Source of the DNA: Psychroflexus curvus
Lineage (GTDB): Bacteria > Bacteroidota > Bacteroidia > Flavobacteriales > Flavobacteriaceae
Length of the DNA stretch: 64,000 bases
NCBI RefSeq assembly: GCF_020164585.1
Contig: NZ_JAIQZF010000002.1
Span: 62,001-126,000, forward strand
Reading direction: 5' to 3'
The first letter of the stretch is position 1. Every line of letters starts with the position of its first letter. Both the position numbers and the translations under genes were made by a program. Shown here piece after piece: positions 26,018 through 35,364 of the stretch. The notes under the pieces are model-generated. The model saw only the letters and a program-made list of their open reading frames with translations. It was not told the DNA's origin and did no database searches.

Positions 26018-26926
26018 CTACAATATGCTCCTAAGTTCCTGCATGAGTTGATCTCCGCCTTGACTCAAAACCAGTTCAGCACAGCGTCTGCCAAAGCCAT
26101 CGACTTTGTCTAATGCGGTAGATTCTTCGATAAGGTAACTTTCCTTTCCATCCAGACTAAACAATCCAGCTTTCAGGCTTAGAACATCACCGTCAATTGT
26201 TGCTAAAGCTCCAATAGGAGCCGTGCAGCCGCCTTCTAAAGTTTTCAGAAACTCTCTTTCTACTTTGACGGCCAAAGCGGTTTCAGTGTGGTTTATAGGG
26301 CTTAAAGCCGTTTTGCAAACTGAATTTGACTCCATGGTGACGACCAGCATCGCGCCCTGAGCAGGTGCAGGAATCATCCAGTCGAGTTCGATGTGGTTTT
26401 CTGGCTTTAAATCGATACGCTCAAGTCCCGCTGCTGCAAATATAGCTCCCGCCCAGTCGCTGTCCTCAAGCTTTTTCATACGCGTATTTACATTTCCTCT
26501 TAAGTTGACAACTTCATGATTAGGGTATTTGCTAAGCCACTGCGCTTTTCTTCTCAAGCTTCCTGTTGCAATCGTTTTGGCTGCAGAAAAATCCTCCAAT
26601 CCTTTATGAATAAGGATATCACTTGTGTTGGCTCTTGGTAAGACAGCCGCTTCCAGAACGCCTTTCGGTAAGGCCGTGGGTACATCTTTCATAGAATGCA
26701 CGGCAATATCAATCTCGCCTTTGATGAGGGCGACATCCAGGGTTTTAGTGAAGATTCCCGTAATTCCCATTTCGTAAAGCGGTTGCTCCAGATTGAGGTC
26801 TCCAGTAGATTTGACAGGTTTAAGAATGGGGGTATAGCCTTCACGTTCCAGGAGTGATTTTACTTTGTGAGCCTGCCACAAGGCCAGCTCACTATCACGA
26901 GTTCCTATCCGTATAGTTTTTGACAT
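26018..26926 (-). CDS. hemC: hydroxymethylbilane synthase (porphobilinogen deaminase)
   Basis: The enzyme polymerises four porphobilinogens into hydroxymethylbilane. The 302-residue protein has IRIGTRDSELALWQAH at the N-terminus, HSMKDVPTALPKG, and RANTSDIL, ATGSLRRKAQ and NLRGNVNTRM in the catalytic domain. The dipyrromethane cofactor cysteine is in GGCTAPIGALA. It starts 23 bp after hemA and is probably co-transcribed with it. Confidence 0.97.
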   Translation of the reverse strand: MSKTIRIGTRDSELALWQAHKVKSLLEREGYTPILKPVKSTGDLNLEQPLYEMGITGIFTKTLDVALIKGEIDIAVHSMKDVPTALPKGVLEAAVLPRANTSDILIHKGLEDFSAAKTIATGSLRRKAQWLSKYPNHEVVNLRGNVNTRMKKLEDSDWAGAIFAAAGLERIDLKPENHIELDWMIPAPAQGAMLVVTMESNSVCKTALSPINHTETALAVKVEREFLKTLEGGCTAPIGALATIDGDVLSLKAGLFSLDGKESYLIEESTALDKVDGFGRRCAELVLSQGGDQLMQELRSIL

Positions 26927-26949
26927 AAATTGAGTTATTGGAGAGTAAT

Positions 26950-28212
26950 TTAAGACTTATCAGAGTCAGTTTCCAGTTCGAAGACCTTTTTGAGTAAAGC
27001 GATGCTGTCTTCGGTAGAACCATTGGCGCTTCTCAAGTGGCTTGCAAAACTTCTAGTAATCTTGTGGATTACGCGATCGCTGATGAGTTCAGCTTGTTCT
27101 TTATCAAATTGATCATTTTTTTTGCCCTGGTAATCCAGTTCTTCTTCTTGAAAAATTTTAAATTTTTCTTTCAAAGCTTTTATGGTAGGCGCAAATTTTC
27201 TGGTGTCCAGCCACTCGTCAAATTCAGCTTTTACATCTTCAATAATAGCTTCCGCATCGGGGATAAAAGCTTTTCTTTTAGACAAATTTTCATCGGTAAG
27301 TTGAGAGAGATGATCCAGGTGAAGCAGCTTCACATTGGTCATGCCTTCCACATCTTCAGCAACATTTTTGGGAATGGAAAGATCTAAAACCAAAAGGTCT
27401 TTTTTCGGATAAATCAATTCTTTGGTGATAGTTGGAGTTTGTGCACCAGTGGCTACAATCAAAATATCTGTAGAACGTATTTCTGATTGCAATTCAGAAA
27501 AATCTCTAACAATCAAATTGAATTTACCAGCGATTTCTTCAGCTTTATCCTTAGTTCTGTTGATTAAGGTAATGTTTTTATTACTGGTGTGTTTCACTAA
27601 ATTTTCGCAGGTATTCCGACCTATTTTGCCAGTTCCAAACAATAAGATCTTTTTATCAGAAACGTGATTGATGTGATCTAAAATATATTGAACCGAAGCA
27701 AAAGAAACCGAAGTTGCTCCTGAGGATAGTTTAGTTTCATTTTTGATTCTACGGCTTGCCTGAATAACTGAATTGACAAGACGTTCCATAAAATGATTGA
27801 TCATTGCCTCTTTCTTGGATAACGTGAAAGCTGATTTAATCTGACTTATAATCTCAAAATCTCCAAGGATTTGACTGTCTAGCCCACCTCCAACGCGAAA
27901 CATATGATTGATTGCAGTTCTATTTTCTAAAATATATCCACTTTTGGTAAAAGTAGTCTGATCTCCAATACTAAATTCACAAAGCAGGTCGATAAGCACT
28001 TCTTCCTGGTCTGCAAATCCGTAAACTTCTGTCCTGTTACAAGTAGAAGAAACCATAATAGAATTAAGGCCAATAGATTTAGCCTTGCCCAGCAAAGCTT
28101 TTCTTTGGTCTATGTTTAAATTAAATTTACCTCTAGTTTCCGCATCTGCTTTTTGATAGCTGATACCTATGACGTAAAAGTTTTTATGTTTAGAGACGTT
28201 GTATTTTTGCAT
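26950..28212 (-). CDS. hemA: glutamyl-tRNA reductase
   Basis: This is the first enzyme of C5 heme synthesis: it reduces glutamyl-tRNA to glutamate-1-semialdehyde. The active cysteine is in MVSSTCNRTEVYGF at about residue 58. The NADPH domain contains LLFGTGKIGRNTCENL. The C-terminal dimerisation helix region ends ALLKKVFELETDSDKS. At 420 residues it is complete. It diverges from an AraC-type regulator across about 200 bp holding both promoters. Confidence 0.97.
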   Translation of the reverse strand: MQKYNVSKHKNFYVIGISYQKADAETRGKFNLNIDQRKALLGKAKSIGLNSIMVSSTCNRTEVYGFADQEEVLIDLLCEFSIGDQTTFTKSGYILENRTAINHMFRVGGGLDSQILGDFEIISQIKSAFTLSKKEAMINHFMERLVNSVIQASRRIKNETKLSSGATSVSFASVQYILDHINHVSDKKILLFGTGKIGRNTCENLVKHTSNKNITLINRTKDKAEEIAGKFNLIVRDFSELQSEIRSTDILIVATGAQTPTITKELIYPKKDLLVLDLSIPKNVAEDVEGMTNVKLLHLDHLSQLTDENLSKRKAFIPDAEAIIEDVKAEFDEWLDTRKFAPTIKALKEKFKIFQEEELDYQGKKNDQFDKEQAELISDRVIHKITRSFASHLRSANGSTEDSIALLKKVFELETDSDKS

Positions 28213-28238
28213 TCTTTGATTCCAGAAAATATGGTGTA

Positions 28239-28246
28239 CAAAACTA
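28239..28246 (-). promoter_or_regulatory. -7 box TAGTTTTG of hemA
   Basis: On the minus strand TAGTTTTG fits TAnnTTTG and lies 26 bp before the hemA ATG. Confidence 0.55.
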
Positions 28247-28340
28247 GAATATAAGCATAGTTAAAAATAACGCTAAAAGTTCCTTTTTTGTCGTTTGACG
28301 TATTTTTAATTGAAATATGACAAATATCAGTACAATTAAG

Positions 28341-28348
28341 TATTTTTG
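28341..28348 (+). promoter_or_regulatory. -7 box TATTTTTG of the AraC-type gene
   Basis: An exact TAnnTTTG match about 65-75 bp before the start of the divergent regulator gene. Confidence 0.5.
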
Positions 28349-28411
28349 TAGTAATGATAACGAGTTAGACCTGGTTTAATTAGAACCGTTCTAAATAATA
28401 AACGATCACAA

Positions 28412-29299
28412 ATGGCCTTAATGTCAGAGAAAAATAACGCTAGAGGTTCAGAACAATTTATCGAGATTGAAGAAGGCATATCTATCTTGTCCATTAAAAA
28501 CGATTCTGAGCGTGAAGAATGCATAACACATCATATAAGCGCAGACTTTATTCAGTTTCACTTTTGTGCTAAAGGTGAAATTAAATTCAATTTTAATGAA
28601 GGTCGTTATGCTCTGAATATAAAGGAAGACAGTTCGTTATTGCTTTATAACCCGGAGAGAGATTTACCCGTTAATCTGGAAGCTATGTCAGAATCTTGGT
28701 CGGTTTCCATTTTGATTTCTATTAAAAAACTCCACACTCTATTTTCAGCAGAAGCTAATTATATCGATTTCTTAACCGAAGACAATCGCGATAAAAAATT
28801 CTATAAAGAAGTTATGGTTTCACCAGCCATGGCGGTGATTTTAAGTCAGATACTGAACTTCAATTTGCATCCTTCCGTCAGAAAAATATACCTGAAAGGG
28901 AAAGCTTATGAATTGATAGGGCTTTATTTCAATCGACCTGCTGAAGCAGATATTGAACAATGTCCATTTTTGGATGATGAAGTCAATGTGAAGAAAATTA
29001 AATTGGCCAAAAGTATTATTTTACAACGTATGACTGAGCCACCTACTTTGCAGCAACTGGCCGATGAGGTTGGCTTAAGTTTAAAAAAGCTGAAGGAAGG
29101 ATTTAAAGAAATTTACGGCGATACGGTGTTTTCTTTTCTTTTTGATTATAAAATGGATTATGCCAGGAAGTTACTGGAAAAAGGGCAGCATAATGTTAAT
29201 GAAGTGGGATTAAGTATTGGTTATTCTACTGCCAGTCATTTTATTTCGGCCTTCAAAAAGAAATTCGGAACTACGCCTAAAAAATATATTCAAGGCTAA
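28412..29299 (+). CDS. AraC-family transcriptional regulator divergent from hemA
   Basis: This 295-residue protein has an N-terminal cupin-like sensing half and a C-terminal double helix-turn-helix domain (about residues 200-295). LQQLADEVGLSLKKLKEGFK is the first HTH, and NEVGLSIGYSTASHFISAFK then KKFGTTPKKY the second. The start could also be the ATG at 28421. Its divergence from hemA suggests that it controls heme synthesis or iron-linked genes; this is inference from position. No binding site was identified. Confidence 0.9.
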   Translation: MALMSEKNNARGSEQFIEIEEGISILSIKNDSEREECITHHISADFIQFHFCAKGEIKFNFNEGRYALNIKEDSSLLLYNPERDLPVNLEAMSESWSVSILISIKKLHTLFSAEANYIDFLTEDNRDKKFYKEVMVSPAMAVILSQILNFNLHPSVRKIYLKGKAYELIGLYFNRPAEADIEQCPFLDDEVNVKKIKLAKSIILQRMTEPPTLQQLADEVGLSLKKLKEGFKEIYGDTVFSFLFDYKMDYARKLLEKGQHNVNEVGLSIGYSTASHFISAFKKKFGTTPKKYIQG

Positions 29300-29401
29300 C
29301 CGAATACCTGTAAAAATCAGTTTACAGAACTTACAGTTCGGAAAGCGGCTTGAGTTGATAATCAAAAAAACACCTCCGATGCCTCTGCCTTGGAGTAATT
29401 A

Positions 29402-30064
29402 TCACTTCACAATCACCCGCTTGTTAATTACTTCAAATCCAGCCAGAACATCGCGGCAAAACCAATAGCCCTGTAAGTCGATAAAATAAGTTTCTATTAC
29501 TGTTCCTTTTAAATCCTTAAGACTTCCTTTTAAAAGGAAATAAATTTCTGGTGAAGTATAAAGAGGGATTTCAGTTTCAGTATCCTTATTTATCAAAATG
29601 TTATACGACTCAAAGCGATGAACTAAGGTATCTTTTGGTTCAATACGAATGTGCTTTAGTGTTTTATCATTTATGATAGTGTCTTTCACCTTGTCCAGTC
29701 TAAATTGTTTTCTTGCATCTTTGATGGATTCAGAAATATTTGGAACGTCTTGCCTGTATCCTATGGATACTGTATTTGCTGATAAAAACGCAGTTTTTAA
29801 AAATCGGTCGAATGCGGTATACTTTCCATAATTGACCAAGTCGACGTAAGCGATATCACTTTCAGAATTATTGAAATTTAAAAAAGAAGAATTGTCTGCA
29901 TTGTTAGCAAAAAAGACTTTGTCTTTCATAACCGTTCCTATAGGATGCTGACATTCCTGGTGTTCAAAATAATGAATTCTGTTATAAAATAATTTGTCCT
30001 GGCTATATAGATTCTCGCTTAGCGTAACCAGGAGAAAAAGGAAAAGGATGAATTTAAATTTCAT
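29402..30064 (-). CDS. secreted protein of unknown function
   Basis: The 220-residue product has a signal peptide (MKFKFILFLFLLVTLSENLYSQ). The rest is beta-rich with no domain that I recognise. It has two cysteine sites (HQECQHP and WFCRD). It resembles the many flavobacterial periplasmic proteins related to GLPGLI-type families only in general character. It starts 6 bp after the mpg stop codon and reads in the same direction, so the two may be co-transcribed. Confidence 0.7.
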   Translation of the reverse strand: MKFKFILFLFLLVTLSENLYSQDKLFYNRIHYFEHQECQHPIGTVMKDKVFFANNADNSSFLNFNNSESDIAYVDLVNYGKYTAFDRFLKTAFLSANTVSIGYRQDVPNISESIKDARKQFRLDKVKDTIINDKTLKHIRIEPKDTLVHRFESYNILINKDTETEIPLYTSPEIYFLLKGSLKDLKGTVIETYFIDLQGYWFCRDVLAGFEVINKRVIVK

Positions 30065-30070
30065 AAGCTT

Positions 30071-30667
30071 TTATTTAACTGAAACGAATTTAGACTCTTT
30101 ATCGTAAAACCTCCAAGGCAACTCTGCATCTTCTTTGGCATAACCTATACCAATTCTTGTGGTTTTTACAATAGTAGAAATCTTTTGCTCAACATTTTCT
30201 ATCCAGATGTCATTACCAGTCAGACTATGCTGGTTATGCGACTTGGTGATGCCTAAAGCTTTGGTCACATTTCCAGGCCCGGAGGTTAGGCTTTTGTCAA
30301 ATTCAGCTTTCCCCCGTCGTTCCTGCATGATGTCGATACCCTGAGTGGGTTCAATAGCTCTTATCAATATCGCATCTGCATTTCCCTGAGTATTTGTGAC
30401 TATATTGAAGAGGTTATGAATCCCGTAGCATAAATACACATAGGCAATTCCGCCAGATTCGTACATGACTTTGGTGCGCTCTGTAAACCTTCCAAGATGC
30501 GCGTGACAAGCTTTATCTCCCTGACCTGCATAAGCTTCAGTTTCTGTGATGATTCCAGAAGTGACAACGCCATCAATATGTGTGATTAAGTGTTTTCCAA
30601 TCAAATCTCTGGCGAGAAAAACAACATCTGGATTTTCAAAATATGTTTTTGAAAGTACTTGAGTCAT
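30071..30667 (-). CDS. mpg: DNA-3-methyladenine glycosylase (AAG/Mpg type)
   Basis: This base-excision repair enzyme removes 3-methyladenine and other alkylated purines. The 198-residue protein contains LARDLIGKHLITH, the catalytic glutamate region GIITETEAYAGQGDKACHAH, and YVYLCYGIHNLFNIVT, and ends in the GPGNVTKALGI segment. Length matches the family. It is divergent from the CIA30-like gene. Confidence 0.95.
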   Translation of the reverse strand: MTQVLSKTYFENPDVVFLARDLIGKHLITHIDGVVTSGIITETEAYAGQGDKACHAHLGRFTERTKVMYESGGIAYVYLCYGIHNLFNIVTNTQGNADAILIRAIEPTQGIDIMQERRGKAEFDKSLTSGPGNVTKALGITKSHNQHSLTGNDIWIENVEQKISTIVKTTRIGIGYAKEDAELPWRFYDKESKFVSVK

Positions 30668-30723
30668 AAATTCGAATTTTAGATTTAAAATAACTAAATT
30701 TAAAGTTCTTACATTGACTTCCT

Positions 30724-31263
30724 ATGAAAACTTTAATCTTCTGTTTTATAATTACAGCAACTATGGCACAACAACATATTATTTATGATTTCGAACCCAA
30801 AGAAAACATAACAGACTGGCAAATCGTGAATGATGGGGTGATGGGCGGTTTATCCCAAAGTTCAATGCGACTTAGCGATGCTGGAAATGCGATTTTTTCT
30901 GGTCAGATTTCTCTTAAAAATAATGGAGGCTTTGCTTCAGTTAGACATGAGACCATCATTAGGGATGTTCAGGATTTTACCTATGTAAATCTTAGAGTAA
31001 AGGGAACCCCATCTATTTATCAGTTCAGAATCAAGAAAAGTGGTGAAGAAGAAGCCCATTCTTATGTCCATGAATTTAAGGTGACTTCGGAATGGAATAC
31101 TGTTCAACTAAAACTATCCTCTTTTTCTCCGAGATATAGAGGAAGAAACTTAAATTTGCCCGACTTTAATGCTGATGTGATTCGGGAAGTTGCTTTCCTT
31201 ATAGGGAACAAAAAAGAAGAAGAATTTCACTTAGAAGTTGATAAGATTTACTTAACCAAATAA
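30724..31263 (+). CDS. CIA30-family secreted protein
   Basis: The 179-residue product has a short signal (MKTLIFCFIITATMAQQ) and a CIA30-like jelly-roll domain (WQIVNDGVMGGLSQSSMRLS, then FSGQISLKNNGGFASVRH, and YQFRIKKS). The family is named for a mitochondrial complex I assembly factor, but bacterial members are probably carbohydrate-binding-like. Export to the periplasm is inferred. It is followed after 5 bp by a small membrane gene. Confidence 0.85.
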   Translation: MKTLIFCFIITATMAQQHIIYDFEPKENITDWQIVNDGVMGGLSQSSMRLSDAGNAIFSGQISLKNNGGFASVRHETIIRDVQDFTYVNLRVKGTPSIYQFRIKKSGEEEAHSYVHEFKVTSEWNTVQLKLSSFSPRYRGRNLNLPDFNADVIREVAFLIGNKKEEEFHLEVDKIYLTK

Positions 31264-31268
31264 AATTT

Positions 31269-31544
31269 ATGAAAGAAGCAGATAAAAAATTTGTTGACAA
31301 CTGGGAGAAAATTAAAAGTCAGGGCAAAGCAAAATACATCATCAAACACGGGGTTGGTTTTGGAATTTTGATTTTCGCAGTCAATTTAGTGATCAATTAC
31401 TGGGACAAATGGGGACAGTTGAGCAATGCTGATTTTTTCGTTCAACTCGCCATATCCATTTTTGTAGGAGGAGGGATTTACGGTATCTTTTCCTGGACCT
31501 TAAATGACTTTATTTACCGTAAAAAACTGAAGGATAATAGATAG
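31269..31544 (+). CDS. small two-helix membrane protein
   Basis: The 91-residue protein has two hydrophobic stretches (HGVGFGILIFAVNLVINYW and FVQLAISIFVGGGIYGIFSW) with charged ends. No function is recognisable. It is probably in a transcript with the CIA30-like gene. A REPIN-like repeat begins 12 bp after its stop codon. Confidence 0.65.
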   Translation: MKEADKKFVDNWEKIKSQGKAKYIIKHGVGFGILIFAVNLVINYWDKWGQLSNADFFVQLAISIFVGGGIYGIFSWTLNDFIYRKKLKDNR

Positions 31545-31556
31545 TTTTTTATAGGG

Positions 31557-31707
31557 CTGACCTCTCGACTGCGCTCGAGGAGACATAGTAATCGCCTACT
31601 CCTTGTCATTGCTAATGACAAGTTTCTCGAATAGTCATGACAAATGCATTTGATGTAAGGGCGAGACAGGCTTCAGCGCTTGTCAGGTCGAGCGCAGTCG
31701 AGACCTA
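31557..31707. repeat. REPIN-like element with 15-bp inverted repeats
   Basis: CTCGACTGCGCTCGA at 31564-31578 is exactly complementary to TCGAGCGCAGTCGAG at 31688-31702. Each arm is itself a mini-hairpin (TCGA...TCGA). In between lies a 9-bp perfect hairpin, CTTGTCATT, GCT, AATGACAAG (31602-31622). The GIY-YIG stop codon is 4 bp beyond the right end. Two inverted REPs about 110 bp apart match the REPIN layout. Confidence 0.8.
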
Positions 31708-31710
31708 TTC

Positions 31711-32022
31711 TTAATTCTTATACTTAGAATGCGTAGCATTTCTACATTCAGAAAGGATCTGCAACAAGTCAAAATCTCCATTAGCTAAGGCATGTTTTTT
31801 ACTTGCACTACATTTTTTAATTCTCTTTTCAAAATATATAGCTTGTTCTACATCGTTAAATTCTTGGTGGAAAATGAGCTTGAGAGGTCTCCTTTTATAG
31901 GTGAAGCATGTTTTATTTAATCCGTTTTGATGTTCCTCTAGGCGTCTGCTTAAATTATTGGTTATGCCAGTATAGGTCTTCAGGTCTGAGCATTGTAATA
32001 TGTAGACGTAGTATGTTTTCAT
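31711..32022 (-). CDS. single-domain GIY-YIG nuclease-like protein
   Basis: From the ATG at 32022 the product is about 103 residues, starting MKTYYVYILQCSDLKTYTGI. It has the GIY-YIG core (YVYIL, then TYTGITNNLSRRLEEHQNG), the arginine pair and the C-terminal glutamate in YFEKRIKKCS. An upstream ATG at 32043 would add seven non-family residues. Members of this UPF0213/YhbQ-like group have unclear roles. Its 3' end touches the REPIN-like element, an arrangement worth noting. Confidence 0.9.
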   Translation of the reverse strand: MKTYYVYILQCSDLKTYTGITNNLSRRLEEHQNGLNKTCFTYKRRPLKLIFHQEFNDVEQAIYFEKRIKKCSASKKHALANGDFDLLQILSECRNATHSKYKN

Positions 32023-32106
32023 GCTTGAGGATATCAAAAACAAAAACTAATTCGAAAATCGTTCTTTTCTATAAAAGTAAAGCAAATTAATTTGCTTTTA
32101 CGTCAT

Positions 32107-33702
32107 TCACTCAGGAATCATGGCTTTCAAATCTTCCAGGGTATTCGCATCTCCAATTTTTTTGTCCTGTCTCCAGCGCAAAATTCTAGGGAAGCGAGTG
32201 GCGATGCCACTTTTGTGCCGTTTGGATTCGGCGATGCCCTCAAAAGCTATTTCGAAAACATGCACATGTTCCACACTTCTCACTGGTCCAAAACGTTCGA
32301 TGGTATTTTTTTTAATCCAGGCATCTACTTTTTTAAACTCCTTATCGGTAAGCCCAGAATAGGCTTTGGCAAATGTAACCAGCTCGGTTTTATCGTTATT
32401 CCACAGCGCAAAAGTGTAATCTGTAAATAGATTACTTCTTCTACCATGTCCGCGCATGGCATAGGTCAGCACCGCATCAATACTAAAGGGATCTGATTTC
32501 CATTTCCACCAGTCTCCTTTTTTACGACCCACACCATAGCTGGAATCGGCTCGTTTTATCATGAGCCCTTCAGACTTGATGTCTCTTGCTTTCTCTCGCT
32601 CCTTTGCCATGTCCTCCCAGGACGAAAACCGCATCGTCTCAGAAAGATGAAAGGGTTTTATTTTTGATGAATACTCAGCGAAAAGTTCATCCAGGAGTTC
32701 TCGACGTTTTTCAAAAGGGGTAGAGCGGATGTCTTTTCCCTGGTATTCAAGTATGTCGTAAGCCTCCAGGATAACCGGTAACTTTTTCAGAAGGGCTTTG
32801 CTGACAGTTTTACGGCCAATTCTGGTTTGTAAGTCTTTAAAGTCCCCAATACTGTCTTCGGGATAAGGCAGTATCTCGCCATCCAGAACGGTTCCATCGG
32901 GGAGAACATCTGTAAAAGCTTCAAACTCCGGGTATTTATCGGTGACCAATTCTTCGCCACGACTCCACACAAATAGCTGTCCTTTTCTCACAATGAGCTG
33001 CGAGCGGATACCGTCCCATTTGTGTTCTGCAATCCACTCGGCAGGATTGCCGAGTTCCGATGCCTCCTCTTCGATGGCATAAGCGAGATAAAAGGGATAC
33101 GGCTTGGACAGGTAATCGGCTTCATTTTCTTCCAGTATTAATTCAGCATAGGAGATTTTGCTGGGATCCCAATTTCCCATCAGTTTGAACGCCAGAATAT
33201 CTTCATCGATTCCTGTGGCTTTGGAAAGTGCGCGGGTCATCAATTTCTGACTCACACCTATTCGAAACCCTCCGGTAATCAATTTGGTGAACACAAAGCG
33301 TTCGTAATAATTGAGCTGACTCCAATTCTCGATGAGGTATTGTTTTTTTTCTTCTTCTGATTTTGGTTTGAGCTGAAGTATTTCTTGTAGGTATTGGCTT
33401 AAACTTTTCTCGGTGGTTTTGACTTTTTCAGGAACGACCAAAGCTATGGTTTCTGCTAGGTCGCCTACGATGTGATAGGATTCTTCAAAAAGCCATAAGG
33501 GTATATCCGCTAATTCTGAAGCATAATTACGTATCAATGTGCTATTTACCGGTCTTGGTGGACGTCTGTGAGACAAAATGGCGATGGTCCAGACTTTATC
33601 AGCCTCTGAAGCTTTTAGGAAATATGCGCTCAAGGCTTCCACCTTTCTATTGGTTTTATTAGTGCTGTCTATTGCCTTTACCAATTGAGCAAAATCCCTC
33701 AT
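32107..33702 (-). CDS. ATP-dependent DNA ligase
   Basis: This 531-residue ligase joins nicks using ATP. The adenylated lysine is in EHKWDGIR, followed by the other nucleotidyltransferase motifs (LPDGTVLDGEILPY, then SEGLMIKRADSSYGVG and DWWKWKSDP). An N-terminal DNA-binding domain spans about residues 1-190 (HRRPPRPVNSTLIR, GGFRIGVSQKLM). In Bacteroidetes this type is often next to a ligase-associated exonuclease and helicase; those partners are absent here. It lies 6 bp after the S41 protease gene. Confidence 0.93.
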   Translation of the reverse strand: MRDFAQLVKAIDSTNKTNRKVEALSAYFLKASEADKVWTIAILSHRRPPRPVNSTLIRNYASELADIPLWLFEESYHIVGDLAETIALVVPEKVKTTEKSLSQYLQEILQLKPKSEEEKKQYLIENWSQLNYYERFVFTKLITGGFRIGVSQKLMTRALSKATGIDEDILAFKLMGNWDPSKISYAELILEENEADYLSKPYPFYLAYAIEEEASELGNPAEWIAEHKWDGIRSQLIVRKGQLFVWSRGEELVTDKYPEFEAFTDVLPDGTVLDGEILPYPEDSIGDFKDLQTRIGRKTVSKALLKKLPVILEAYDILEYQGKDIRSTPFEKRRELLDELFAEYSSKIKPFHLSETMRFSSWEDMAKEREKARDIKSEGLMIKRADSSYGVGRKKGDWWKWKSDPFSIDAVLTYAMRGHGRRSNLFTDYTFALWNNDKTELVTFAKAYSGLTDKEFKKVDAWIKKNTIERFGPVRSVEHVHVFEIAFEGIAESKRHKSGIATRFPRILRWRQDKKIGDANTLEDLKAMIPE

Positions 33703-33708
33703 ACTCCT

Positions 33709-35364
33709 TTAGTCTGTTGTAAGCTTTTCTTCTGATTCTGCTTGCCCGTTTAAGACACCTAGGCGGGCCTGTCCAGGATTTTCAGGAGAGTTAATTTTCA
33801 GGACTCTTTTTATATAAGGGTCATTTTCGTTGGAAATCTTTTCAGCAAGATCACTTCCGAACAATTGTCTTGCCATGGTCGCTTTTAGGTGTTTTTTTAA
33901 AAAGTAGCTACTATCATCAAAATTGTAATTCATGTCATAATTGCCGAGGTAACGCGTAAACCTGTCTAAAACTTCTTCAGTAATCAGATTTCTTTCCAAA
34001 AAGTCGTTTTTAGAAAGCGAATTGTAATATTTCCTATTTTCATCCAGCAAGTCAAAAATAAATCGATCCATCACTCCGCCTTCGTACATGAACTTAATGT
34101 CTTGAATATCCTGCGATGAGTTCCTTGGTACAAAAATATCGGGTATAATTCCTCCGCCACCATAAACAATGTTTCCCTCTGGCGTTTCATACCTCAAGGA
34201 ATCATCAGTAGAGATACTGTCTTTACTCAAGAGCTCACCGTTGGAATAGCGTTCCATGTATTCGGAATAATAAGCTTCACTATTCCCATTTTCATAAGGC
34301 CGTTGTATAGAGCGCCCAGTTGGCGTATAATATCTTGCAACAGTTAGTCTTACTGCACTTCCATCTCCAAGGTTCATTTCTCTTTGTACAAGTCCTTTGC
34401 CAAAAGATCGCCGACCTATAATGATTCCTCTATCATTATCCTGAATCGCTCCTGCTACAATTTCACTGGCTGAAGCTGATTTTTCGTCTATAAATACAAA
34501 GAGATTTTGATCTCCGTAATCCCCTAGTTTGCTTGCAAAAGTTTCTTTGAGGTCACCATTTTTGTTTTTGGTAAACAGCAGCAATTTTCCATCTTCAATA
34601 AACTCATCCAAAATAAGGGTAGCTTGTCTCAGGAAGCCACCTCCATTATTTCTTAAATCGAGTATGACACTTTTCATTTCTGAAGTGGCAAATTGATTCA
34701 TTTTGGCTTTAAATTCGGAGTAAGTGGATTCAGCAAACCGATTGATTTTAATGTATCCCAAAGTGTCATTTATCATATAGCCTGCGTCTACGCTTTTTAA
34801 AGGAACAACACCTCTATTGATTTCAAAATCTAATAAATTGTTTTCACCTAATCGTTTTACTTTGAGATTGACTTTAGAATTTGCAGGTCCTTTCAGGAGT
34901 CCTGTAATAGAATCATTAGTCATGTTATTCCCAAATAAAGGAACAGCATCTGCATATAAGATTCGGTCTCCAGCTTCAAGCCCTGCTTTTTCGCCAGGTC
35001 CTTTTTCCAAAGTTCTTATGACGACAATGGTATCTTTTATCGTGTAAAAACTTATGCCGATGCCAACAAAATCACCCCGCATATTGTCTTGAACAAAATC
35101 GTATTCCTGTTTAGAAATATAAGCAGAGTGAGGATCTAAATTTTCCAGAATAGAAGCGACGGTAATGTCAACAATACTATCTGTATTGACTTCATCTACA
35201 TATTCTTTGTCGATAAAATTGATGAGTCTGTTTAGTTTTTGTCTCTTGGAAGAAGAATTGGATAGGGAATTGTCCTGAAAACTCAAAATATCCCCAAGCA
35301 GTATTCCAGCTACAAACACCACTGCCATAAGCAGCGGGAGTACTATTTTCATTCTCCTATTCAT
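33709..35364 (-). CDS. S41 C-terminal processing peptidase
   Basis: This 551-residue serine peptidase is anchored by an N-terminal membrane segment (IVLPLLMAVVFVAGILLGD). A PDZ domain lies at about residues 85-170 (LEKGPGEKAGLEAGDRILYA). The catalytic Ser is in DEKSASASEIVAGAIQD and Lys in RRSFGKGLVQ. It acts in the periplasm on protein C-termini. The last 25 residues include GQARLGVLNGQ, encoded by a REP-like sequence near 33745-33773. The gene overlaps the dCMP deaminase by 4 bp. Confidence 0.94.
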   Translation of the reverse strand: MNRRMKIVLPLLMAVVFVAGILLGDILSFQDNSLSNSSSKRQKLNRLINFIDKEYVDEVNTDSIVDITVASILENLDPHSAYISKQEYDFVQDNMRGDFVGIGISFYTIKDTIVVIRTLEKGPGEKAGLEAGDRILYADAVPLFGNNMTNDSITGLLKGPANSKVNLKVKRLGENNLLDFEINRGVVPLKSVDAGYMINDTLGYIKINRFAESTYSEFKAKMNQFATSEMKSVILDLRNNGGGFLRQATLILDEFIEDGKLLLFTKNKNGDLKETFASKLGDYGDQNLFVFIDEKSASASEIVAGAIQDNDRGIIIGRRSFGKGLVQREMNLGDGSAVRLTVARYYTPTGRSIQRPYENGNSEAYYSEYMERYSNGELLSKDSISTDDSLRYETPEGNIVYGGGGIIPDIFVPRNSSQDIQDIKFMYEGGVMDRFIFDLLDENRKYYNSLSKNDFLERNLITEEVLDRFTRYLGNYDMNYNFDDSSYFLKKHLKATMARQLFGSDLAEKISNENDPYIKRVLKINSPENPGQARLGVLNGQAESEEKLTTD

